Assembly: GCA_011772595.1 (NCBI GenBank)
Contig: WVZH01000046.1
Coordinates: 21,486 to 26,961 of the forward strand
Direction: 5' to 3'
Origin: Anaerolineales bacterium
GTDB taxonomy: Bacteria; Chloroflexota; Anaerolineae; Anaerolineales; E44-bin32
Length of the DNA: 5,476 nt
In this document: positions 1 to 5,476 of the stretch, one piece after another
Position numbering within the stretch: the first letter of the stretch is position 1
Layout of the letters: every line of letters begins with the position of its first letter
Notes under the pieces: generated by a model
Databases searched by the model: none
Told to the model about the DNA's origin: nothing
The model's input: the letters and a program-made list of their open reading frames with translations, nothing else
Position numbers and translations under genes: made by a program

Positions 1-588
1 GTTGTGCTTGAGACCAGGGAGACGGCGGGGCAAACTGAATCTTTATCGGCCCCTACGCAACTTCAAATGTGGATGCAGGGAAAAAAGCCGCGTCCAATGC
101 GTCTCGACGGATGTACCTATCAGATCCAAACACCACTGGGAAAAGCCTTTGTAACGATCAATCAGAATGGCAGTGGACAACCATTTGAGGTCTTCATTAC
201 AACTGCCAAGGCCGGATCGGCGACTGCGGCTGTGTCGGAGGCGATCGGCCGGCTGATCTCCTACATCCTGCGTGTCGCCTCACCCGTTTCCCCGCGAGAT
301 CGGATGGCGGAGGTGGTGCGCCAGTTAGCGGGCATTGGTGGAGGGCGTCCACTTGGATTTGGACCTAGCCGCGTGCTCTCACTCCCGGACGGATTAGCGC
401 AAGCGTTGGCCGCCTTCTTGGCAGACAATCCGCATGCGGGCGTCATGGAGTTAGCACCTGAAGCCTTGGATGCGCCAGAACGGCAACCTTTCCGCTTCGG
501 TGACCTTTGTCCTGAATGCGGCGCCGCTGCAGTAGTTCGGGAGGAGGGTTGTCGAAAGTGTTACGCCTGCGGGTTTAGTGAGTGTTGA
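1..588 (+). CDS. nrdJ: Class II ribonucleotide reductase, C-terminal part (cut by left edge)
   Basis: This is the 3' end of an adenosylcobalamin-dependent ribonucleoside reductase, the cytoplasmic enzyme that makes deoxyribonucleotides for DNA synthesis without needing oxygen. The frame is open to base 1, so the GTG at 4 is probably an internal valine; about 195 residues remain of a protein usually over 700. Numbering from that GTG: residues 1-33 look like a linker, residues 34-145 match the TSCPD-type C-terminal domain (YQIQTPLGKAFVTIN, PFEVFI, GKAGS-like AKAGS, EAIGRLIS, GIGGGRPLGFGPSRV, SLPDG), and residues 169-194 form a cysteine-rich zinc-ribbon tail with C169, C172, C183, C186, C189 and C194. 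By analogy with characterised class II enzymes, the last cysteines may shuttle electrons to the active-site disulfide. The catalytic barrel lies outside the window. The GIGGGR/GFGP block is what points to Chloroflexota. The family call is firm; a free-standing TSCPD protein is the less likely alternative. Confidence 0.88.
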   Translation, partial: VVLETRETAGQTESLSAPTQLQMWMQGKKPRPMRLDGCTYQIQTPLGKAFVTINQNGSGQPFEVFITTAKAGSATAAVSEAIGRLISYILRVASPVSPRDRMAEVVRQLAGIGGGRPLGFGPSRVLSLPDGLAQALAAFLADNPHAGVMELAPEALDAPERQPFRFGDLCPECGAAAVVREEGCRKCYACGFSEC

Positions 589-617
589 GGTAGGTGAGAA
601 GGTCTGTACAACCCGCA
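568..617 (+). repeat. 8-bp perfect inverted repeat across the nrdJ stop
   Basis: TGCGGGTT at 568-575 is the exact reverse complement of AACCCGCA at 610-617, with a 34-base spacer that contains the nrdJ stop codon. It could form a stem at the end of the nrdJ message, but the loop is long and no run of T follows, so it is not a convincing intrinsic terminator. It may be chance. Confidence 0.25.
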
Positions 618-869
618 AGAATGTTCCCATACGTTGAATTTCTTCACACGAATAACCTGCAGCACGGTCGCCCGCGTTTTATGGCGCCTATTATCCAGTA
701 GGGTCGCCCACAAAGCATGCGGTAGACATGGGAATCGTTCTGCCCATCCCCAGTGAGCGAGAGTGCGAAGGTACAACCCACTGGAGAAGCTCTCCCCTGT
801 CATTTGCCAGAATTATCTGAAATACACCGGACAGCGACCTGAGAGCTACCAGACAATTGCCATAAAAGG

Positions 870-898
870 TGAGCAACGAAACTTTCTCGACGTATACT
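870..898 (+). promoter_or_regulatory. Weak candidate sigma-70 promoter for the exporter operon
   Basis: TATACT at 893-898 matches the -10 consensus at five of six bases. The hexamer TGAGCA at 870-875, 17 bases upstream, matches the -35 consensus at only three of six. Transcription would start near 905, about 60 bases before the proposed GTG start at 964. The -10 is good and the -35 poor, so this is tentative; if used, it would rule out translation from the GTG at 763. Confidence 0.22.
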
Positions 899-950
899 TT
901 AGGCACATTGATTTCGAATCCTTATTCAAGAGGGTTAATTCTTATCGTAC

Positions 951-955
951 AGGTG
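951..955 (+). promoter_or_regulatory. Possible ribosome binding site for the permease GTG start
   Basis: AGGTG at 951-955 pairs with part of the 16S anti-Shine-Dalgarno tail and sits 8 bases before the GTG at 964; a TAAGG at 956-960 is a second option but is rather close. It is a modest site, yet it agrees with the position where permease homology begins, and so supports 964 over 763. Confidence 0.4.
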
Positions 956-963
956 TAAGGGTA

Positions 964-3213
964 GTGATTCTCAAGAATTTGCTAAGACGTAAGGGGCGCA
1001 CGATTCTGGCGGTGCTTGGAATTAGCATTGGCGTATCAGCGATCATCGCGCTTGGAGCTCTTGCAGATGGGTTGGAGGGCGGTTATAACGCCATGCTGAC
1101 CGGCTCCAAAGCGGATCTGATCCTCAGCCAACCGAATTCTTTTGATATCAGTTTCAGTTCTGTGGACGAGGAGATCGGGGATGAACTGGCGGCGATGTCC
1201 GAGGTAGCTCAAGTCAGTGGTATGCTTCAGGGGTTCGTGCAAACAGAAAGTTTGCCGATCTTCTTTGTCTTCGGATATCCGCAGGACAGCTTTATCCTCA
1301 CGCGCTTTAAAATCATCGATGGGTTGTCTCTGAACGACCGTGAAGTATCCAAGGTGCGCGGGAAGCCGCTTCTCCTCGGCAACTCGGCAGCGGAGGCACT
1401 CAATAAGCAGGTTGGCGATTCGCTGAGAGTGACCGATACCGTCTATCGGGTGGTTGGGACCTACGAGACGGGGGACGGTTTTGAAGACTCCGGCGCTGTT
1501 CTTCTCCTACCAGAGGCTCAAGATCTTCTTGGTAAACCTCGCCAGGTCAGCATCTTCTATATTCAACTAAAAGATGTTGACTTGCACGACCGCCTCGAAC
1601 GCCGGGTTGCTCGGCGATGGCCTGATTTATCACTGAGCACTTCCGATGATTATGCAGACAAACAACTCATGGGCGATATGCTCAAGGCTTACGTGTGGGT
1701 GATCGCTGGGTTGGCTATTGTGCTTGGAGGCATCGGCATGATGAACAGCCAGCTCATGTCCGTCTTCGAGAGAACACGCGAGATCGGGGTCCTTCGAGCG
1801 GTGGGATGGAGCAGCAAGCGAGTGTTGTTCATGATCCTCGCTGAGTCGATGATTGTCGGATTGGCTGGTGGGGTTCTGGGGATAGGATTGGGTTGGTTGA
1901 TGCTTTATGGTTTGGCGGAGGGTGCAAACTTATTTGGTGTTTCAGTCGCCAACATCCGGCCCGGCCTGCTGGGCCAGGCATTTGTGGTTGTCATGACGCT
2001 CGGATTGTTCGGTGGCTTGTATCCTGCATGGCGGGCTTCGCGGTTACAGCCGGTTGAAGCTCTGCGTTACGAGGGTGGGAGCACGGGCGAGAGATCGCGA
2101 CGGCTACCCTTTGGAGGGATGGCGCTACAGAGCCTGTGGCAGCGTACAGCCCGCACGTTCCTGACCTTGGGAGCAATAAGTATTACGGTGGGATCGATCA
2201 TGGCTCTCGAGGGGGTGGTTCAGGGTGCAGCTTCGGATCTCACCAATGTAGCTATCGGCGCGGATGTTGAAATCATGATCCGTCAGGCGGACATCGCAGA
2301 TACAAGCTTGAGTGCCTTGGACGAACGGATTGGCGACAAAATCGCAGCCATGCCGGAAGTGGAAAGCGTGAGCGGCATGATCATGACGGCGGTCCTCATG
2401 CCTGAAGAGGGAACCTTCTTCCTGCTATTTGGACTTGCGCCCAATGAATTCGCTATTCAAAAATATCGCGTCGTCGAGGGGACTACCCTAACCAGCAACC
2501 ATCAGATCATGCTCGGGAGCGTGATGGCGGAAGCCTTAAATAAATCACCTGGGGAGACGATCGACCTGGGCGGCACTCGCTTCCGAATCGTCGGTATCTA
2601 TGAGAGTGGTGTCGGTTGGGAGGAATTGGGTGGGATCATTAGCTTGCGAGATGCTCAGAGCTACGCCGGTCGTCCACGAAAAGTGACCCTTTATGGCGTG
2701 AAACTTAACGACCCTGCACAAGCCCGGTCGACTGTTGAGAAGATCAATACCCAAATCCCAGAAGCGCACGCTACGCTTACCGGAGAGTTTGCCGAGCAAA
2801 TGCCGGATATGGAAAATGTTGACCAGATGATGAACGGTATCTCTTTCTTGGCGATTTTCGTGGGGGGCGTAGGAGTACTGAACACTATGCTCATGGCGGT
2901 CTATGAGCGTACCCGTGAGATTGGGGTGATGCGAGCGTTGGGTTGGCAGCGGCGCCGCATCCTGGCGATGATCATGAATGAGGCGTTACTGCTCGGCATC
3001 TTGGGCGGCGTGCTGGGGATCGCGGTCGCGCTGGGCCTGGTCGAACTACTCAGTTACGTACCCATGGTCGGTGGGGCTGTATCGCCCGGGTGGAGTCTGG
3101 AGGTGTTTGCTCGTGCCATGGCGGTTGCGCTATTTCTGGGTCTTCTCGGAGGTCTTTATCCTGCTTACCGCGCCACTCGACTTCAACCTGTCGAGGCGAT
3201 ACGTTATGAGTGA
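964..3213 (+). CDS. ABC exporter permease with two tandem MacB/FtsX halves
   Basis: Membrane subunit of a type VII ABC exporter (MacB/LolC/FtsX class), 749 residues from the GTG at 964. It consists of two homologous halves, 1-370 and 371-749. Each has a first membrane helix (about 14-37 and 399-420), a MacB-like extracytoplasmic domain of about 200 residues, and three more helices (about 243-265, 287-318, 336-354; and 622-644, 666-692, 713-733). Each carries the cytoplasmic motif ERTREIGV-RA-GW (269-282 and 648-661) that contacts the ATPase, and each ends in RA-RLQPVEA-RYE, at residue 370 and at the very C-terminus, exactly 379 residues apart. The extracytoplasmic domains also align (IGD--AAM-EV--VSGM, AEALNK, VG-YE-G). 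One chain can thus replace the usual homodimer. I chose 964 because the canonical LLRRKGRT-LAVLGI start follows at once; the frame could extend to a GTG at 763. Substrate unknown; toxin, peptide, lipid or lipoprotein export are all possible. Confidence 0.9.
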   Translation: MILKNLLRRKGRTILAVLGISIGVSAIIALGALADGLEGGYNAMLTGSKADLILSQPNSFDISFSSVDEEIGDELAAMSEVAQVSGMLQGFVQTESLPIFFVFGYPQDSFILTRFKIIDGLSLNDREVSKVRGKPLLLGNSAAEALNKQVGDSLRVTDTVYRVVGTYETGDGFEDSGAVLLLPEAQDLLGKPRQVSIFYIQLKDVDLHDRLERRVARRWPDLSLSTSDDYADKQLMGDMLKAYVWVIAGLAIVLGGIGMMNSQLMSVFERTREIGVLRAVGWSSKRVLFMILAESMIVGLAGGVLGIGLGWLMLYGLAEGANLFGVSVANIRPGLLGQAFVVVMTLGLFGGLYPAWRASRLQPVEALRYEGGSTGERSRRLPFGGMALQSLWQRTARTFLTLGAISITVGSIMALEGVVQGAASDLTNVAIGADVEIMIRQADIADTSLSALDERIGDKIAAMPEVESVSGMIMTAVLMPEEGTFFLLFGLAPNEFAIQKYRVVEGTTLTSNHQIMLGSVMAEALNKSPGETIDLGGTRFRIVGIYESGVGWEELGGIISLRDAQSYAGRPRKVTLYGVKLNDPAQARSTVEKINTQIPEAHATLTGEFAEQMPDMENVDQMMNGISFLAIFVGGVGVLNTMLMAVYERTREIGVMRALGWQRRRILAMIMNEALLLGILGGVLGIAVALGLVELLSYVPMVGGAVSPGWSLEVFARAMAVALFLGLLGGLYPAYRATRLQPVEAIRYE

Positions 3214-3277
3214 GGGGCATATTTAGACAACAATTGCGTGGCTGTTTCACCAGGATTTTGTGATGCGGTGCACGCTT

Positions 3278-3282
3278 GGAGG
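3278..3282 (+). promoter_or_regulatory. Shine-Dalgarno site fixing the adaptor start
   Basis: GGAGG at 3278-3282 lies 7 bases before the ATG at 3290, ideal spacing. It decides against the in-frame GTG at 3260 and ATG at 3263, which would place this site inside the coding sequence and have no comparable site of their own. The 76 bases between permease stop and this start show no terminator, so permease and adaptor are probably co-transcribed. Confidence 0.75.
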
Positions 3283-3289
3283 TTCGATC

Positions 3290-4483
3290 ATGATGCTTCG
3301 GTCCAATCGTATGAAATTTCTGAGTTTGATGTTTGTTGCCGGATTACTCCTTTCGGCTTGTGGTGGTAATAATTCACCGACTCCGGATGTCGAAACCGAT
3401 GTTGAAGCGGTGTTCGTCCCGATCGTCAGTGCCACGGGGGTAGTCGTGCCACGAAAGTGGGCGATGCTTAGCTTACCGATCGCTGGGATTGTGGAGGAGA
3501 CACTCGTCTCGGAAGGCGATTGGGTTGAAGAAGGTCAGGAGTTAATCCGCTTGAAAGGTCGTGAGCAAGTGGAAGCCAATCTGGCTGCAGCACGCCTGGA
3601 GCAGATCGGTGCCCAACAAGCGTTGGATATCCTCATTGAGGAGGCAGATATGGTCAGCGCTCAGACGGGTATGCTCCTGGCGCAGTCGCGTGATGCTTTG
3701 GAAGATGCCATCTACAACCATTCGGTTCGTCAGGAGGGAAACCGTGCAAGCCAGGCCACCCTGGACGCTGCGAGTGCAAATCTGGTCTTAGCGGAGAATG
3801 AAGTTGATCGCGCAGAGGCGGCATTTGAACGCGTGGAGAACCGATCGAAGGACAGCCCAGCTAGAGCGTTGGCGCTCTCGCAACTGGCAGCTGCGCAGTC
3901 GAAACGCGATTCTATCCTTCGCAATCTCAATTGGTACACCGGCCATCCAACCGAGGTCGAGCAAGGCTTGCTGGACGCCGAGGTGGCGCTCGCCGAGGCA
4001 CAAGTGCAACAAGCAGAAATGGATTGGGAGCGGGTTAAGGACGGTCCGGATTCCCGAGCCCTTGAGTTGGCCAAGGCTCGTCTGGCGAACGCTGAAGCGC
4101 TAGTCGCTGCGGCTGAAGCGGCGCTCGAACAGTTGATCGTTACCGCACCGTTTTCCGGCTTTATCACGGAGCTACACGTGCGTGCTAATGAGTGGGTTGC
4201 CCCTGGTCAACCGGTTTTGTTGCTCGCGCAGTTGCAGGATTTACGCATCGAAACGACGGATCTCAATGAAATAGACGTCACGCAGGTGAATGTAGGGGAT
4301 AAAGCCATCATCACCTTTGATGCGTTACCGGATGTTGTCACTACCGGTACCGTGAATAGTATAGGTTTGAAGGCCGCCGAGGGGTCGGGCGTCAACTATC
4401 CAGTGGTGATCGAATTGGACGCCTTGCCCGAGGAGATCCGTTGGGGTATGACGGCGTTTGTCGATGTGGAGATCGGATCATGA
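3290..4483 (+). CDS. HlyD/MacA-family adaptor lipoprotein of the ABC exporter
   Basis: Membrane-fusion (adaptor) subunit, 397 residues. Residues 1-23 are a lipoprotein signal peptide with basic residues R4, R7 and K9, a hydrophobic core, and lipobox LSAC; C24 would be lipid-modified and anchor the protein on the outer face of the cytoplasmic membrane. Residues 63-90 are the first half of a barrel-sandwich (lipoyl-like) domain (PIAGIVEETLVSEGDWVEEGQ). About 91-281 is an Ala/Glu/Leu-rich coiled-coil region of some 190 residues, with a likely break at the NLNWYTGHP segment. Residues 282-313 complete the sandwich domain (LIVTAPFSGFITELHV), and 318-397 form the beta-barrel and membrane-proximal part, ending in GMTAFVDVEIGS as is usual in the family. 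The start is set by GGAGG with 7-base spacing. The neighbouring permease and ATPase make it the third part of the exporter. In MacAB and YknXYZ the adaptor stabilises the permease and stimulates the ATPase; I infer the same here. Confidence 0.9.
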   Translation: MMLRSNRMKFLSLMFVAGLLLSACGGNNSPTPDVETDVEAVFVPIVSATGVVVPRKWAMLSLPIAGIVEETLVSEGDWVEEGQELIRLKGREQVEANLAAARLEQIGAQQALDILIEEADMVSAQTGMLLAQSRDALEDAIYNHSVRQEGNRASQATLDAASANLVLAENEVDRAEAAFERVENRSKDSPARALALSQLAAAQSKRDSILRNLNWYTGHPTEVEQGLLDAEVALAEAQVQQAEMDWERVKDGPDSRALELAKARLANAEALVAAAEAALEQLIVTAPFSGFITELHVRANEWVAPGQPVLLLAQLQDLRIETTDLNEIDVTQVNVGDKAIITFDALPDVVTTGTVNSIGLKAAEGSGVNYPVVIELDALPEEIRWGMTAFVDVEIGS

Positions 4484-4530
4484 GTGGCGATGGATTGTGG
4501 GCTTCGTGGCATAGGATAGTCATCGGATAG
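4480..4530 (+). other. 16-codon mini-ORF overlapping the adaptor stop
   Basis: An ATG at 4480 overlaps the adaptor stop codon as ATGA, with GGAG at 4468-4471 placed 8 bases upstream. It would encode MSGDGLWASWHRIVIG and stop at TAG 4528-4530. The frame is the same as that of the ATPase, whose first start candidates (GTG 4534, GTG 4537, ATG 4546) follow within 20 bases. It could be a coupling relay that keeps ribosomes on the message until the ATPase start, or the decayed original 5' end of the ATPase gene. It may also be chance; no known peptide is recognised. Confidence 0.3.
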
Positions 4531-4545
4531 AACGTGGTGAATACG

Positions 4546-5367
4546 ATGTCAGAAAAGTGGCTTATTGAGACAATCAATCTAACGAAGATTTATGGCGATG
4601 GGGAAGAAATACGTGCGCTGGACGACGTGAATCTGCGCATCAAAGCAGGGGAGTTAGTAACCGTGATGGGTCCGAGCGGAAGCGGCAAAAGCACCCTGCT
4701 CAATATCATCGGCGCGTTGGATCTACCCACCAGCGGTGAGGTCTTTGTTAACGGATTTGATCTGACGGAAATTAGAGACAAGGACGGTTTTCGGGCGAGT
4801 ACAGTAGGATTCATGTTTCAGCTGCACAATTTGCTCCCGACCCTAACCGCAGTTGAGAACGTTGAGGTGCCGATGATCGGCTATCGGGAGTCACAAAGTA
4901 GACGGGAGCGTGCGGAAGAACTCTTGTACCTTGTTAGTCTTAAGGATCGTATGAATCACCTGCCAAATCAACTTTCTGGTGGGGAGCGTCAACGAGTGGC
5001 AGTTGCGCGGTCCCTGGCCAACAATCCTCCACTCGTACTCGCCGACGAGCCCACGGGAAGCCTGGACACCAAGGCGGGGGCAGGATTGATGGACTTGCTG
5101 CGTGAATTGAATGCCAGCCAAGGGACCACTTTCCTGGTGGTAACACATGATCCCTCCGTGGCTCGGAAGACGAATCGGGTGTTGTTGATGGAAGATGGGA
5201 AGATTGTTCGCCGTGATACGGTGGGGTCGCCCATGGAGGAGGACCTCAAGATGTGGCGTCACTCCGGGCTAGGAGAAAGCATCCTTTCGAAAGATGGCGA
5301 ACTCCTGGAGGGTCTTAATCTCACCGAGGAACAGAAAGCAGCCATACGAGATTTACTTCTTGAGTAG
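4546..5367 (+). CDS. ABC transporter ATPase, LolD/MacB/YknY type
   Basis: Cytoplasmic ATP-hydrolysing subunit of the exporter, 273 residues from the ATG at 4546. All motifs are present: Walker A GPSGSGKST (42-50, K48), Q-loop Q92 within FMFQLHNLLPTLTA, signature LSGGERQ (143-149), Walker B LVLADE (163-168) with catalytic E168, D-loop GSLD (171-174) and switch H201 in VVTHD. The FQLHNLLPTLTA-ENV--P block is typical of the MJ0796/LolD/MacB group, which pairs with FtsX-like permeases, in agreement with its neighbours. Residues 225-273 form a tail beyond the usual core, with a final acidic helix (TEEQKAAIRDLLLE). Start: GGTGA at 4536-4540 lies 5 bases before ATG 4546, and MSEKWLIE-NLTKIYGDG is a normal family beginning; GTG at 4534 or 4537 would add four or three residues and cannot be excluded. 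It follows the adaptor by 62 bases and should be translated from the same message. Confidence 0.93.
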   Translation: MSEKWLIETINLTKIYGDGEEIRALDDVNLRIKAGELVTVMGPSGSGKSTLLNIIGALDLPTSGEVFVNGFDLTEIRDKDGFRASTVGFMFQLHNLLPTLTAVENVEVPMIGYRESQSRRERAEELLYLVSLKDRMNHLPNQLSGGERQRVAVARSLANNPPLVLADEPTGSLDTKAGAGLMDLLRELNASQGTTFLVVTHDPSVARKTNRVLLMEDGKIVRRDTVGSPMEEDLKMWRHSGLGESILSKDGELLEGLNLTEEQKAAIRDLLLE

Positions 5368-5403
5368 GCCAGAGCTGTTAGACATGGCGCATCAATCATA
5401 GTC

Positions 5404-5438
5404 GACGGTCCCTGCGTGAATCAGATGTAGGGATCGTT
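5404..5438 (+). terminator. Candidate terminator hairpin after the ATPase gene
   Basis: Bases 5404-5417 can pair with 5425-5438 in a 14-pair stem (four G-U pairs, core GTCCCT/AGGGAT), closing a 7-base loop GAATCAG. The following TTTGATTCT is only a broken T tract, so termination may be inefficient. The position, 36 bases after the last operon gene, fits an operon end. The remaining bases to the right edge show no gene. Confidence 0.5.
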
Positions 5439-5476
5439 TGATTCTCACCGGCTCCAGTTCTCAGAAGCAAGAAGTG

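Larger units (their letters stand above)
589..963. other. Gene-free stretch between nrdJ and the exporter operon
   Basis: I find no convincing gene here. One frame stays open from a GTG at 763 into the permease, but its 67 predicted residues resemble nothing I know, include no membrane helix, and precede the point where permease homology begins. The stretch is visibly richer in A and T than its flanks, as expected for a control region. It contains a direct repeat GGTCGCCC (666-673 and 702-709), a short stem at 783-795 (GGAGA/TCTCC), and a TATACT hexamer at 893-898. No good intrinsic terminator for nrdJ is visible. The promoter of the exporter operon most likely lies in its second half. Confidence 0.6.

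Noticed and set aside
666..709. Direct repeat GGTCGCCC (666-673, 702-709)
   Set aside because: Only two copies of eight bases with no further periodicity; compatible with chance and not next to a clear promoter.
728..747. ATGGG/CCCAT stem in the gene-free stretch
   Set aside because: Five-base arms with a 10-base loop and no T tract; below what I would trust as a structure.
783..795. Small hairpin GGAGA-AGC-TCTCC as nrdJ terminator
   Set aside because: Five pairs only, no T tract after it, and almost 200 bases from the nrdJ stop.
2978..3226. 82-codon + strand frame overlapping the permease end
   Set aside because: A frame-shifted shadow of the last permease helices; Trp- and Ser-rich without a plausible start context.
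3260..3289. Upstream in-frame GTG/ATG starts of the adaptor
   Set aside because: They would put a perfect GGAGG site inside the gene and add ten residues before an otherwise normal lipoprotein signal peptide.
3730..4167. 145-codon open frame on the - strand, rich in Ser and Ala
   Set aside because: It is the mirror of the Ala/Glu-rich coiled-coil codons of the adaptor, shows no motif, and lies wholly inside a well-supported gene.
4891..5262. 123-codon open frame on the - strand
   Set aside because: Lies entirely antisense to the ATPase core motifs; composition is arbitrary (many His, Pro, Gln) and no family is recognised.
5404..5444. H-type pseudoknot at the 3' hairpin
   Set aside because: The 6-base loop match is real, but a 13-14 pair stem cannot be crossed with no linker bases, so only alternative folds are possible.

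Overview
The window reads almost entirely on the + strand. It suggests a bacterium of the Chloroflexota (Anaerolineae-like), judged from family resemblance recalled from memory: the ribonucleotide reductase tail has the GIGGGR...GFGP.RV.SLPD block I associate with class II enzymes of that phylum, and the adaptor protein has the NLNW-TG and WERVKDGPD type segments common in its HlyD-like proteins. The assignment is an inference and was not tested by search. Codon use is mixed and moderately GC-rich, and GTG starts appear to be used.

Layout: positions 1-588 hold the 3' end of a class II (adenosylcobalamin-dependent) ribonucleotide reductase gene, nrdJ, cut by the left edge. Positions 589-963 are a gene-free stretch that ends one transcription unit and probably holds the promoter of the next. 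Positions 964-3213 encode an ABC transporter permease made of two tandem MacB/FtsX-type halves. Positions 3290-4483 encode a lipoprotein of the HlyD/MacA membrane-fusion family with a very long coiled-coil hairpin. A 16-codon open frame (4480-4530) overlaps its stop codon. Positions 4546-5367 encode a LolD/MacB-type ABC ATPase with all catalytic motifs intact. The last 109 bases contain a strong hairpin that may end the operon.

How the genes work together: permease, adaptor and ATPase form one co-directional tripartite exporter operon of the type VII (MacB/LolCDE/FtsEX/YknXYZ) class, driven by mechanotransmission across the membrane. The fused permease has eight predicted membrane helices and can supply both halves of the usual permease dimer in one chain, with two copies of the ATPase below it and several copies of the adaptor above. 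No gene in the window reveals the substrate. Without an outer membrane (as expected for Chloroflexota) the closest functional analogue would be Bacillus YknXYZ, which protects against a peptide toxin. The nrdJ fragment is probably an unrelated housekeeping neighbour.

Nothing here is clearly a new type of system. The points most worth a second look are the fused and old-diverged permease pseudodimer, the in-frame mini-ORF between adaptor and ATPase, the long coiled coil of the adaptor, and the 3' hairpin.
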